Position numbers and translations under genes: made by a program. This document shows positions 48,401 through 56,119 of a stretch of DNA of 60,000 bases, in pieces. Below the pieces are notes generated by a model. It searched no databases, was not told the origin of the DNA, and saw only the letters and a list, made by a program, of their open reading frames with translations. The stretch's first letter is position 1. Every line of letters begins with the position of its first letter. The DNA is from Liolophura sinensis (Eukaryota; Mollusca; Polyplacophora; Chitonida; Chitonidae), in contig NC_088299.1 in the NCBI RefSeq assembly GCF_032854445.1, positions 2,829,001 through 2,889,000 on the forward strand. The letters run 5' to 3'.

Positions 48401-49041
48401 TTAGAACATTATTATGCAACAACGATAAATACCAAACGTTGGTCCCAAATACCCACCATACAAAAATATTTTCAAATACCCTTTTCTCTTGAATAAAAAA
48501 ACCGAAAAAATTATTAAAGATCACTTTTACAAATAAGTTTTGACGCTTTTTCATCTGATTTTGGCATCATTTTTATGTTTTCTTCTCGTTCAACAAAAAA
48601 TCGAAACAGTAAAATGACACGTATCGTAGATTTCCTACTTGTACATTAAAGGTCTACTAAAGGAAGTGATTCGGTGACAAACGCCTACCATCTGACGAGA
48701 TAAAAGAGTTGATTACACTTGATAATATTTGAAAATGTTCCCACCAAGCTTACTCTTCTTTTCGTAGCAGATTTGTCTGCGCCATTTTTTAAAAACCATT
48801 TTCCACTTATGTGTTAAACTAAACAAACCATGATGAGCAGCAGCAGCTAAAACGTGTTTCTGATCGAGCAGATTTTATTTTAAATCAAACAATTTTTAAT
48901 TTTGTTTTGCCTTTTTCACTCTTTTGAGGAGGGAAGCGGAGCAAACGCATTTATCTTACCTGAACTTGCTGGTCGGGGAAAATGACCCAGGCTAACAAAA
49001 AGCAGCAATGGCAAAACTGTAACAAAAAAAAGAAAACACAT
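15289..49041 (-). CDS. CUB/LDLa multidomain secreted or membrane protein gene (9 exons seen, 3' end not found)
   Basis: Spliced model: exons 48960-49041, 45820-46078, 36508-36692, 34741-34934, 27138-27306, 21488-21655, 19826-20035, 17537-17660 and 15289-15417, all minus strand. Every junction has GT/AG ends and matching phase. Approximate residues: 1-28 signal peptide; 34-175 CUB1; 180-296 CUB2; 297-421 CUB3; 424-462 LDLa1; 471-506 LDLa2. CUB domains are extracellular beta-sandwich ligand-binding modules; LDLa modules are small calcium-binding Cys-rich modules. The product should therefore be extracellular, probably the ectodomain of a type I membrane protein. The architecture is similar to invertebrate Culd, LEV-10 and NETO-type proteins; which one (if any) is orthologous is not decided. 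No transmembrane exon or stop was found to the left, so the model is 3'-incomplete. Exon 8 has a one-base frame break. Confidence 0.85.
15418..17536 (-). other. intron 8
   Basis: Between the two LDLa exons. It contains a truncated family-1 SINE (16206-16294) and a short tRNA-like/SINE remnant near 15880-15980. The rest is unremarkable AT-rich sequence. Confidence 0.8.
16206..16294 (+). mobile_element. family-1 SINE 3' fragment
   Basis: CCCACCATAATGCTGACCAC, GTCGTATAAGTGCAATACTC and an AAATAAATAAAT tail. Confidence 0.75.
17537..17660 (-). CDS. exon 8: LDLa module 1, frame broken by one extra G
   Basis: The acceptor is ttttcttcag above 17660 and the donor C|GTGAGT begins at 17536. The peptide reads QCPPHYFLCHNDLCIDEELV then Cys, after which the frame is lost and a stop follows. 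Dropping one G in the TGTGG context (near 17597-17600) restores D-x-x-D-H-C-G-D-H-S-D-E, the calcium-binding core of an LDLa module, and its last Cys. The exon is 124 bases as given; 123 would be a phase 1-1 exon like exon 9, which is the classical LDLa exon form. The insertion is therefore clear from both protein and exon length. Confidence 0.87.
18655..18908 (-). mobile_element. family-1 SINE, near full length with tRNA-like head
   Basis: Read on the minus strand it starts TCCGTGGTTCAGTTGGTTAG (A-box-like), has GAGTTCAAGCTCATG (B-box-like), the conserved body and an ATAA tail. This is the copy that best shows the tRNA origin of the family. Confidence 0.85.
18970..19215. repeat. CTGT/CGGT-rich microsatellite
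   Basis: Runs of TCTGTCAGTCTGTCAGTCTG and TCTCGGTCTCTCGGTCTGTC, interrupted by a G-rich stretch near 19020-19045. The two open frames over it are low-complexity artefacts. Confidence 0.85.
19826..20035 (-). CDS. exon 7: C-terminal half of CUB3
   Basis: The acceptor is cactgtttgcag above 20035; entry phase 1. The peptide includes DSRLEIHEGTSSVSPLLASY and closes ASDKVVFVFAAVFNATN. LEIxEGxSxxSPLLxxY corresponds to the D-x-LEIYDG strand of CUB. Two overlapping donors exist: GTGGGT at 19825 (phase 1, joins in frame to exon 8) and GTGAGA four bases downstream (phase 2, would not join in frame). The first is used here because exon 8 requires phase 1, although the second fits the donor consensus better. 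Confidence 0.88.
20390..20615 (-). mobile_element. family-1 SINE with internal deletion
   Basis: Tail and start at 20390-20415, body GTGGGAGGAAACCGGGCAGA, and a head ending CAGCCACGGAGACACCGCCC. Part of the tail-proximal body is missing compared with other copies. Confidence 0.8.
20843..21225 (-). mobile_element. family-2 SINE
   Basis: Begins with a GAGT run, then TTTAGCGTACATAACAATTT, TGTAATGTGCCTCCTTGTTG, GACGGATTTCCACCTCTCTT and CATGCTGAACGCCAAGCCAG. It matches the copies at 28160-28495, 53650-53898 and 56120-56457. A CTAA microsatellite replaces part of its middle. Confidence 0.8.
21488..21655 (-). CDS. exon 6: N-terminal half of CUB3
   Basis: The acceptor is gactgatttcag above 21655; entry phase 1, exit phase 1 with donor G|GTAAGG. 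The peptide begins with the Cys of CUB3 and reads CSSTRAMKGGGITRFQGSSF, then YYDCLWIIKR, and ends ...RVVEPGK. Cys, Gly-Gly-Ile, then Cys-Leu-Trp-Ile is the CUB first-half signature (CxW strand). Confidence 0.9.
21960..22196. repeat. 42 bp tandem array, about 5 copies
   Basis: Unit GATCACACAGCGTCAAAAGC plus TGTATAGGCCTTCATGTAGACA. Two sequence versions (AAAACTGCATAGG and AAAGCTGTATAGG) occur in blocks. Confidence 0.92.
22392..22585 (+). repeat. dispersed repeat D, copy D3
   Basis: AGAGTAAAACCAGAGCAGCG is identical to D2; then AGTGACAGTTGGTAAATGGC, CCGGCTTCTTGTCGGTTTAC and ACACGCCCCCTAGTGCC. Confidence 0.8.
22985..23118 (+). mobile_element. family-1 SINE body
   Basis: Plus-sense: TTGCGGATGGTCGTGGGTTT, ATTATGCTGGCGGCCATCGT and a worn tail. 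Confidence 0.8.
23421..23520. repeat. perfect 20 bp tandem array, 5 copies
   Basis: TACACCGCGGGTAAAACGAT is repeated five times without a mismatch. Each unit holds CCGCGG. The absence of divergence implies recent amplification. Confidence 0.97.
24848..25005 (-). mobile_element. family-1 SINE body
   Basis: (ATTT)n start, then ACGGCAGCCAGCATTATGGT, GGAGGAAACCGGGCAGAGCC and ACGACCATCCGCAGGTTGCT. Head missing. Confidence 0.85.
25500..25862 (+). repeat. dispersed repeat D, copy D4, split by a SINE
   Basis: ATATTTGGCAAATGGTCTCG, CACTTGTCAATTTACCTCAG and GAATAGTAGCAGATTAAACG on the left; after the SINE, TTAAGGAGAATTAGGTAAAA. The two parts join at the place where the other copies have CCATGGCTTAAGC. 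Confidence 0.72.
25681..25815 (-). mobile_element. family-1 SINE inserted in dispersed-repeat copy D4
   Basis: TTTATTTATTTGATTGGTGT through GGTAGGAGGAAACCGAGCAG to a truncated end. Dispersed-repeat sequence resumes directly after it (TTAAGGAGAATTAGGTAAAA). Confidence 0.8.
27138..27306 (-). CDS. exon 5: C-terminal half of CUB2
   Basis: The acceptor is a strong cttattttttcag above 27306; entry phase 0, exit phase 1 with donor G|GTGAGT. The peptide starts VYDGMVKNGSGTLLERF and continues SNTNKIYIKFYTGT to a final IGFKASFRFSA. The VYDG start, the SNxxxIxF strand and the GFKAxF end are diagnostic of the second half of CUB. The only cysteines are adjacent (SCC) and cannot make the usual CUB pair with exon 4. 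Confidence 0.9.
28160..28495 (-). mobile_element. family-2 SINE, near full length
   Basis: GAGTGAGTGAGTGCTTGGGG, TTAACGTCGTACTCAACAAT, TGACGACGAAGGAATCCTTA, GCGGATTTCCACCGCTCTTT, CATGCTGAACGCCAAGCGAG and TTGATCCTGGATCTACCGGT. It is the best copy for defining the family. The open frames here are within the repeat. Confidence 0.85.
28545..28660. repeat. degenerate 13-14 bp repeats
   Basis: Variants of TGTGTAGTCTAACT and TGCGTAGTCTAAAT recur about eight times. Confidence 0.8.
29354..29665 (-). CDS. unassigned 103-codon open frame inside intron 4
   Basis: The minus-strand frame reads a non-repetitive, compositionally balanced peptide (for instance REIALRRADEYSNHQPMGFD near its middle) ending ...QMNEVI and a TGA. 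A stop lies just above the ATG. It is not a repeat I recognise and shows no known motif. An overlapping plus-strand frame (29351-29770) is longer but of poorer composition. It could be a nested gene, a 3'-terminal exon of another transcript or chance; I assign no function. Confidence 0.25.
   Translation of the reverse strand: MCPERVQAPSITDIVALLPYDRELKHRSLIFLSFMDFFMTPQTDGIACQPVIIKQKCGTREIALRRADEYSNHQPMGFDVSEIKPEMRNMPGLKPCAQMNEVI
31445..31516. repeat. 36 bp direct repeat, 2 copies
   Basis: CCTTGTAACACGCCGGTCGA plus CATGTCTGCCTCACTG occurs twice head to tail, within a stretch resembling the family-3 SINE (TGCCTCACTG). Confidence 0.9.
34741..34934 (-). CDS. exon 4: N-terminal half of CUB2
   Basis: Entry phase 1, exit phase 0 (ATG|GTAAGT). 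The peptide includes GGVLTSPNFPHGYALTGD and then LVFDDWEVAPQSKVM, which is the GxxxSPNxPxxY...W..... pattern of a CUB first half. It has no cysteine, so the disulphides that usually staple CUB strands are absent from this half. The acceptor AG at 34935-34936 is preceded by the tail of a sense-oriented SINE (see 34947-35213), giving a purine-rich, weak polypyrimidine tract. Joining to exon 5 reads SKVM|VYDG, exactly the CUB mid-domain motif. Confidence 0.88.
34947..35213 (-). mobile_element. family-1 SINE abutting the acceptor of exon 4
   Basis: It starts ATATTTATTTATTTATGTGA and includes GGTGGGAGGAAACCGTGCAG and a head ending in CTAACCACGGGGCCACAATG. Its sense matches the gene, so its A-rich tail lies about 10-20 bases upstream of the exon 4 splice acceptor. 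Confidence 0.85.
35415..35580 (-). mobile_element. family-1 SINE body
   Basis: TTTATTTGATCGGTGTTTTA, ACGACGGTGGCCAGCATTAT and ACGACCATCCGCAGGTTGCT up to GAGAGGAAGCCAGCATG. The flanking words GAAACATTCTTGA(G/T)TT before and after may be remnants of a duplicated target. Confidence 0.85.
35885..36475 (+). repeat. dispersed repeat D, copy D5, split by an inverted-terminus insert
   Basis: AGAGTAAAACTAGAGCAGCG, AGCTGGCAAGTGGTGAAATA and TATAGCAGCAATTTACACGC, then an insert of about 320 bp, then AAAATGGCTTAAGCAGAGCT and GAATTACTCAAAATGCTGTG. The tail stops about 30 bases from the exon 3 donor. Confidence 0.75.
36036..36352. mobile_element. short inverted-terminus insert in D5
   Basis: The left end TCTCGAGACCACGTGATCCC and, read backwards, the right end TTCGAGGTCACGTGACCACC are imperfect inverted copies. 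The sequence between has no coding content and is absent from the other D copies. Confidence 0.55.
36508..36692 (-). CDS. exon 3: C-terminal half of CUB1
   Basis: The acceptor is ccgttttcag above 36692; one leading G then TGT GAT TAC, so the entry phase is 2, completing the split Gly of exon 2. The peptide begins CDYLLLEDANPPYSDHSRRY and ends ...KSFRLLYRVV. CDYLxLxxxxPPY and the closing hydrophobic strand are standard CUB second-half features. The donor G|GTAAGT leaves phase 1. Intron 2 is 9.1 kb and full of minisatellites. On the intronic side of the donor a dispersed-repeat copy ends about 30 bases away. Confidence 0.9.
37922..38090 (-). mobile_element. family-1 SINE head fragment
   Basis: TTTCCACGTACGACCATGGG, AAATGGACTTGAACTCACAG, GCGCTAGCTCGCTAACTACT and GAACCACGGACGTCCC are the head half of the SINE; the body and tail are missing. 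Confidence 0.75.
38560..39790. repeat. minisatellite of about 52 bp in two blocks
   Basis: Blocks at about 38560-38920 and 39390-39790. Units contain GTGTGACCAGATATCAGTTA, TCACACTGTCGTTACTGC and TTTACGGGTTTT. Copies are diverged. The middle (38920-39390) holds a SINE head fragment and unique sequence. The open frames of up to 101 codons here come from the array. Confidence 0.88.
39945..42270. repeat. minisatellite of about 68 bp, roughly 27 copies in two blocks
   Basis: Unit: TTTATTTACAATGGCTACAC, TGAGATCTTTCCATTTGGGC, TGCCTGCATAAAAGGCC, TTCATGTCCTA. There are three copies at 39945-40160, then a unique stretch, then a continuous array from about 40600. Variants (CTGAACTGCC, TTGGGCTGTC, TTGGACGCC) are arranged in repeating order. 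Confidence 0.92.
43320..43990. repeat. minisatellite of about 52 bp, some 12 diverged copies
   Basis: Unit roughly CCTTAAGTCTGTACTGGCGT, AATTTCCGTCATGTCTATGC and CGACACGATT. The array is unrelated in sequence to the two neighbouring arrays. Confidence 0.88.
45820..46078 (-). CDS. exon 2: N-terminal half of CUB1
   Basis: The acceptor is ttctgtctgttcgctag just above 46078 and the donor GG|GTAAGT begins at 45819. Phase is 1 in and 2 out. The translation contains GNITSSGYPHTYSVHVYQGD followed by a Cys-rich CQIVLSACPSCQIRF and ends ...NPCVPG. The GxITSxGYPxxY strand and the spaced Cys residues are the first half of a CUB domain. The extra Cys pairs (SACPSC) mark it as a divergent CUB of the type seen in invertebrate CUB/LDLa proteins. 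The expected continuation (Cys-Asp-Tyr-Leu) appears exactly in exon 3. Confidence 0.9.
46079..48959 (-). other. intron 1
   Basis: Joins the signal-peptide exon to CUB1. It contains a long palindrome (48008-48605) and AT-rich sequence, part of it loosely similar to 45060-45260. No gene recognised inside. Confidence 0.8.
48008..48605. repeat. 600 bp palindrome (foldback element) in intron 1
   Basis: The left arm AATTTTTGTATGGTGGGTAT matches the right arm (read backwards) ATTTTTGTATGGTGGGTATT. The outer ends GGAGAAAACACAAAAATGAC and GAAGAAAACATAAAAATGAT also pair. The similarity runs to a centre near 48305. No coding capacity; TA-rich interior. Confidence 0.85.
48960..49041 (-). CDS. exon 1: signal peptide
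   Basis: ATG at 49041-49039 opens 27 codons plus one base. The peptide starts MCFLFFVTVLPLLLFVSLG, a typical hydrophobic signal-peptide core, followed by a more polar stretch (HFPRPASS). The donor is G|GTAAGA, leaving phase 1, which matches the phase-1 start of exon 2. The codons are read through an 8-base T run, so a homopolymer error would move the frame, but as given it is open. This start is chosen because it is the only ATG that gives a signal peptide joined in phase to the CUB1 exon. A TATA-like AGTATATACC lies on the minus strand near 49212-49221, about 170 bases upstream; its role is unproven. Confidence 0.85.
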
Positions 49042-52000
49042 TGTGAATTGATCAGTTCCTCTGTGACTCATACAAATGAATTACACTGACGTGACGTTCT
49101 CTGCACAGACTCGGTGCAGCGCTAACCCCGAGAGGCTTGTGCTGGTGGCCAACTCACTGGCAACTCTTGGCGGTTCCAATGAGCTGTTCCTTACAAGGCG
49201 TCTATAAAACGTGGTATATACTACAGACATGGTTCAATACAACTTCGTTCTCTCTCCATTCTGACTCCATACTGAGCAAACACCCCGGTACCCTGCAGCC
49301 GACTGACTTTGGCAATATCCCCGCTACAGGAGGGGACTAACGGGCTGTTGTCAGAGGTAATCAGTTGAAGGAAAACCATACATAGCATTTCATAGACAGA
49401 CTTGGGGCGCCAAGTAATTCTTCGTTACGATATTAAGCCAGATCAAGTCAGGCTCCAGTAGGAATCTTAACAGCTCTTTACGTTTGCCGGAGGAAAAGGG
49501 AGAGAAAAAAAGGGAGAAAAAAGACAGAATTTCAGTAAATTGCTGTAGGGGGCGATCCTTCCAGGATAATTCTAGTCCATTACTTATACGTGGAGCCGTG
49601 TTTAATTACTATCAAGGAGCGTGCGAGTCAGTTAGGTTTCATGTCTTTATTTATCTGCTTGGAGATAATGGCTGTGTTAATCAACTTGATTGCACGCCTT
49701 TTGTCCAGGCAAACCATTCGACATAAATTGGTATATCGATTAGTTCCATATGTATCATTGTCTCGCTGATTGATGTATATACAAAATGAATTTAATGGAT
49801 CTGATTGACCTCTTGATTGGTGGAAGTGCCGATGAACAGACTCATTGAGGTAGATGAGCTTTTCCCACTCTGAAAAAGGACACTTCTGAAAAGTAAACTG
49901 CTATTCAGAATTCTTTTCAGAACTAGTTTATTTGTACACGCTTAAACCTCCAATACCCTGAAAGCGTTTATGTAGGTATGCTGAATTCCTATGCAAACCG
50001 TATTCATGTAGTAGCGCTTAACATTAATTCTACGGTAATGATGAAGGTACTTCCTTCAGCCCATCTCATCCCCTAACGGAGTATATTATCTGTCTACCCA
50101 GACATCCGCATTCAGCTCAATATTTCAGACGGTTTGGTAGAAAGGGGAGTCGGGAGTGGGGAGGGAAGGGTGGAACTGGTTGGACATTAATATTTGTAGA
50201 GAACGAAATCAAGCGAATTCTCCTTTATTTAATTAATCGTGGCAGCAGCCAGGATAACGTAATCAGAGAGCAGTGGTTGGAGCGAACGCAAATGGAGCCC
50301 TAATTAAATTATTTTTATTCTTCTCAGCATAGAAACTCCAAAATTGTATTTTCCAGGATGTTCCTCACTCCTTGCCATAACGCCCCGGATGTGGTGGGGA
50401 CATGGCGATAAACGGCTCTGCTTTCGGAGTGACTTAGAGCCCTATACATACACCCCCAACCAGTCGATAATTCCCCTACACTCACGCCTGATCGCTCCAC
50501 AACCGTGTCTACATCATTGTCCCGCTACAAAACACCATAAAAACAAGTGAACCGCGGTTTCCTCATTACAAAAATCGCATGAAGCGACGCTATTATCTGG
50601 TAAATCTATACAACGACAATGACACAGAATAAATGGAAACAAACACGTGTCGCCAAAAGATAAGCTGCATTCTGGTCACCAAGGAAACTCAGTTAAAATC
50701 CTACATGTGGAATTTTTTTTTCTCTTAATTTACCAATAAAATAAATGACCGACAAACTATGAAGAACACTGAATCCCAAATACTAGTATCTTTGGAAATA
50801 AAGGCATTTGAGCTATTATTATGATATACATAAAATTTCGCCCACAACTAAATTGCACACGTTGTCTGGTTCTGTATGAGGGTTTTGCAGGCTTTAGAGA
50901 ATTGTGTGAAAGGTAGAATAATATCCTATTGGAAACATGCAAGTTTCAGCACCAATTGTTTTATGACAATTATTTGCCTCGAAAAGAGCACTTTTTGAGC
51001 GAAATTGTGGGTGTTTTATGGTAGGGTAATATCCGTTTTCTGACAAATTTCGATCGATTTTTTAGGCGATATATGTAATACTAAACCATATACATAGACA
51101 CTTGAGTTCTGAAAAATATTATAATTTTGTCAAGTCCGTTGAAACTAAACTTTAATAAAATGCTTATTGTGCATGGTTCACAACTTGACCTAATGAGTTT
51201 ATTTTATTGGTAACATAAAGGATTTGCATATTTGGACGTTTGGTGGTTTTCATTACAGATGGAAGCTCTCTATATCAGCTGTCCACTTACAGATTAGAAC
51301 ATTCATTCAAAATAAAGAGAGTATTAGCGTCCAAGAGCTGTGAAATGAGTCTATTGTTCTTCTTCTATTTTTATTTTTCTTGTCTGGTACAATTCATTTG
51401 TCTTCTCCACCCACAAAGGGCCTATCGGTTATTCTGTCTGTAATGGCGGAGCCGATGCCACCTCATTATGACATGGTTTTAAAGTGAATGCATTACACCA
51501 GAACGTCATATTATGATATACTTTAAGATTCAAGACATTATCTACAATTTTTTTTTTGCAACTAAGTCTGTACCATTTCTATTTGTTCGGTTAGCGTGAG
51601 CATAAAAATCTTCATTATTTCTACCACTGCCGTATATGGCAACAAATTCAGACAACATGTAAAGGCAACATATCGTAGGAAATGTTTTGGTCCTTACATT
51701 ATGTAGTTGTATCTCAAACGTACAAATACGGCAAGGACACATAAAATACATTTACAATCTGTCAACTTTTTTTCTCTCGATCTTTTCAGGATTATATCCA
51801 AATGTTTATCACATATAGCAAACGTAATTAACCGCTCATTCCACAATTTAACAGATAACTTCTTCAACGGACCATGAAAAACTTTGTATAATAAGTTTGT
51901 TGGCATTCACGCAATTAGGAAGATCAACTACTGGGCAGTAACCCAAGGAATCAAGCAGTGCTACAGATAATTTTCAGGTAGTGCGGTACTCCCTGGTTTT

Positions 52001-53645
52001 CCAAGAGAGGGAGTACTGGGGTAAGCCTACCGCAGTACACATTTTTTAAAAATACTCAACACTTCCCTATTTTTCAGGCAATACACCTGAAAAGTGCGAC
52101 GTAGAATGACTGAAGGGGGGTGGGGAAATCGAAAGACATACATTTGCATACATGTATAGGCCTCCATAGACCTACCGCTAAGAGATTCTTGTAGTTATAT
52201 ATAGGACTACAAGTATCTATATATACATATCCATTGCCAAGAATTACAACTTGTCATAACATTCTAGAATAAATTAATTTTTTTCAGCTCTTCCTCAAGA
52301 GGAATGAATCTGAATGACGCTCATGGGCATACATTTATTTATTACACCTACTGGGTTTATTCCAATAACTCACTCACTGACAACTTTACCTTTTCATATT
52401 GTTTTGATAGCAGGGGTTGCAGTTTATGGTAACTTTCCTAGTGCGACTGGTAATTATTTTTTACCTGTCGAAACATTTCTGTATACACGAACAGCTGGGA
52501 TTAAAACATGATACCCTTGTTACGCTAAATCCAAATGTAGGCCTACTTTAGAAGACAAAAATTTATTATTTGTGCTTTATTTATTGGCAGTATATAGTAT
52601 AAATCTAAAGTGTTCCTGAACACTAGCTCTTCTTGTGATCGTTGTATTTCATTGCATTCACTTCTCTACTCAGAGATCACCGATACATGTACACGTTTGA
52701 TACTGGACCCTCGAAGACACTTTAACATAGCACAAATAACTGACAATCGGTGTAGGATTTAAAAAATACATTGGTAGCGATATTACGATGACTTAATGTA
52801 GAGCAGTAGAAGAACTTGCTGTACAGTAACCCAATTGACCCTTTTTTAGCCCTTGCTACATATTCTTTATGGCAAACACTTGAGAATGTCACAAATACAA
52901 ATATCACAGTACCCATTCTCCACGAATGCGGGTAGTGGTGCATGGGTCTTTGCTGTAACCTTCAGTTTTTGAGAACTAACTCGTCGTGGAGAGCGTCACG
53001 CACGTGAACTACTATGGAGATCTACTTTTGATTTCGACAGGACTGTTTGCTTTAAAATTTAGGCGTACACACAAATCATCATGCGTACGTTCTGTTTTAA
53101 ATTTAGAAGTGTATCATCTAACTTTTAAGCGCATTTACGCCTGCACGCCCCTTATCTGCAGCACTGGGGTCAAGGTCAAATGGCATACCCCCCACGCCGT
53201 CTGATAACTTCCAGTTTCTTTATTTTCACCATTTTGGTGACTAACAAAGCACTTGATTGCCGTAAGGAAGGCTTAACTTTTATTAGCAACTGTTAAATAT
53301 ATGAACGTAGGCTACCTTACATGGTGTTAATATTTTCGCTACATACGCTATCATAGGCAATCAAGGTATCAATTGGTATGTGACAAAACGGCAAGAGAAG
53401 CGCATTCGATAACCTTTCGTGACACGGCATGCTTGCGTGAAACTACGTCCGGCAATTTCTTTACAATTTTTGGTGCCTTTATAATGGGCATCTGACGATT
53501 CTCACCAACAGACCCATAATAAAAAATCTCGGGGCTACGATAGTATATTCATCGTGTTGAATTAGATCGCCACATTGAACATGTAAACAGTTGCAATCAA
53601 AGAGCAATTGAAACACACTTTTTTTTATTGTTAACAGCTTATATT
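49042..53645. other. 5' flank of the CUB/LDLa gene, no gene recognised
   Basis: The promoter should lie in the first few hundred bases, but no motif is convincing. The rest is AT-rich sequence with the hairpin at 51975-52045. Short open frames lack domains. Confidence 0.6.
51975..52045. repeat. short hairpin
   Basis: GTACTCCCT and AGGGAGTAC flank a short loop, with outer GTGCGGTA and TACCGCAGTAC also nearly complementary. Function unknown; no terminator role is implied. Confidence 0.6.
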
Positions 53646-53649
53646 CTTT

Positions 53650-53898
53650 CACGGTACCTCGATAGCACAGTTGGTAGAACGTAACTTCCTCACTTGGCGT
53701 TCAGTATGAAGGGATAGTGCATCGACTGGTTGACCCGTTTCAGTATAATGGCTCGGGCTTTATTGCCTTCGGCGTCTCAGTGAAGCAGCACTAAATAAAA
53801 GAGCGGTGGAAATCCGTCCTGCAACAAGGAGGCCCATTCGTCTTATGACTGAAAGATTGCTAAGTACGACGTTAAACCCCAAGCACTCACTCACTCAC
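53650..53898 (+). mobile_element. family-2 SINE
   Basis: Opposite orientation to the copy at 28160: ACTTCCTCACTTGGCGTTCA, GGTTGACCCGTTTCAGTATA, AAAGAGCGGTGGAAATCCGT and ACGACGTTAAACCCCAAGCA ending in CACTCACTCACTG. Confidence 0.85.
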
Positions 53899-54195
53899 TG
53901 TATCACGGTACACGGTTTGAACAGTGATTTCACTCAGTCACCTAGAACATACGTCTTTCCTGCATCATTTAAAACTGTTAACTGCTTCTTTTTGCATGAC
54001 TGCGTCCTATTTTCGTATTTAATATACTTTCTTATTTCTTTAGTAGTTTGTTTTAAACGTCGTTTTGAGAACGACGAGTCTATGACGAGTCTAGCCTCCT
54101 GAAAATGCCAATAAACATTAACATATAATGTAGTCAACTCTTGTAAAAAAAAAACAGAGAGCTTCATAACGCGATGGTACAATTACTGTTCACTC

Positions 54196-54465
54196 TTACA
54201 GTACAGAGAGCATAATCAGACAAGCTACGACAGTGCCACAACTGGAAAAAGGTCACAGGCAACCGGTGAAACCGGCTTCTTGTCAGTTTACCTCAGTTAA
54301 GGTTTTATTCTAACTGTTCAAGTAAATGCCTAAATAGTAGCAAATTACACGCCGCCTCACGCCATGGCTTATTAAAGCAGAATTAGGTAAAAAAAATGCA
54401 GTGATGTCAATTGCTATTTATTACACGTCACCCGTCTAGAAATACCCAAAATGCTTTGTTGTCAT
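54196..54465 (+). repeat. dispersed repeat D, copy D6
   Basis: CCGGCTTCTTGTCAGTTTAC, TTCTAACTGTTCAAGTAAAT, AAATAGTAGCAAATTACACG, AAAGCAGAATTAGGTAAAAA and CCCAAAATGCTTTGTTGTCA. It has the longest uninterrupted match, including the tail. Confidence 0.8.
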
Positions 54466-56119
54466 CACATTCAACTTACAGTAACATTAAAACGATGCAA
54501 ATGGTATAAGATGTAACGTTATAAATGTACTGTGATAAGTGTAATATGATAAGATGTAATATGGCAAAATGTTACTGTAACTTACAGAACAGTTCGAAAA
54601 GAGGCGGTCGTATACCTGTAAGAGTAAGAGTTCTACTCTTTGAGCCTCGTTCACAAGATGTATGTTTTGTCAAAACACCTTGCTGCTTGCGGCTAGACGA
54701 ATGAAAATAGGGTTTAAGATACGCTAAAAACTGCACTGGGATCGTGCATGATGGGAAAATGGCCTTATGTTGTGCGTGATATATAGACCCTTATGGATAA
54801 GTGTTTTTCGTGTTTTCGACGCCCATGGTACGTATTGTATACCCCCAGCCTGTGGCTGATGTCACATCTAGCAGCTGTGGGTATGGGGAATCTTTCGCGA
54901 TGGTTTATTTATACCAATGAACAGGAAAGTAAACGGTAGCTATGTCATGAGAGACGGAAAAAACGGCATAGCGGAGATGCCGACACGAGCTAATGAACTT
55001 AAGGGGTATTCTAGTCGCGTTGGATTGCAAAAGAATATTACTAGTGTACGGAGAAATTGGTTTGTTTAAAAAAAATAGCTCTAACTATGGAAGGGTTGGT
55101 CGACCTCTAGGTTAATTAGTGTAGACCAATATGTATTCGTTACAGCCGTGGTCGCGGTATGTCCACGGGCCAGCTGGCTTGAGGAACCGGACGTAAACAT
55201 AATATGTCTTGCGGATAACCTTGCGAAGTACCTCGGCCCCAGCCCAATAATATGAAGCCACCTATAATGTTAAATTTAAGTGTGTCAGTTAAATCGACGG
55301 AAATTAAATCAGCCAGGAGAGCTGTCATTCATCTTGGTGGTGTTTCTGAGACTGGAGATGCTACTTAGACGATGTGGAGATGATTTTGATCCAACCCCAT
55401 ACAGAGAGATTTGGTTGGTGACTGTTTCTTATCATGCCACGCCGAGTAAATCGACTACATGGTAAATGGTGACGAAAACACGTCGATCGATTAAGGGAGA
55501 GGGGAGGAGAAAGGACTGGGCCAACACAGCGATTTAGGTGACAAGCTACCAGTATACATGTTCTTAAACCCCCAACGTTACTGCCAGGTTGAAGGAGGGG
55601 GTGGGGCGGCGATGGGGAAGAGGGGCGCCAGTACTCAATGGGCCCTGTGTAACGTTTGGCGCGCGCACGGATATATTTGCAGTTTGCTTTGGTACATTCG
55701 CATCATAGTTGCCGAAGACCTCTGCCATCAGCAAAGAGAGCGAACTATTTTTAACCGATCTCAGAGAATCGTGGGAACCTAGGCGTGCTATTTTCAACCG
55801 GTGAGGTTGGGTAGACCGATCGAGTTTAGAGGGCTGCCGAGGTAGAATTCATCGCTGTCAAAACATGATTCCGGACCAACTCATCTCTCACTTTCATCAG
55901 AAGTCCTGTATACCTAAAAACCCATTTTTTGTGGTTTTGTCTTTGCAGTGTTTTTCTGGTTCATTACTACTTAACTTGTTTTAAGCTCTTAATTGCAATT
56001 AGCGTAAACCATCATTAACAACCTATCGCAAAATGGTGGGAGTACATTTGTGTGTCTTTTTAGTACGTCAACTGCTTATTTGCAGCGATTGTGCTCCTAG
56101 CGTATTCTAATCTCCACCT
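54466..56119. other. GC-richer intergenic stretch, no gene assigned
   Basis: Both strands are open over 55558-55797 (74 and 77 codons). The minus frame has a plausible composition, but there is no start context, acceptor or known domain. Confidence 0.5.
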
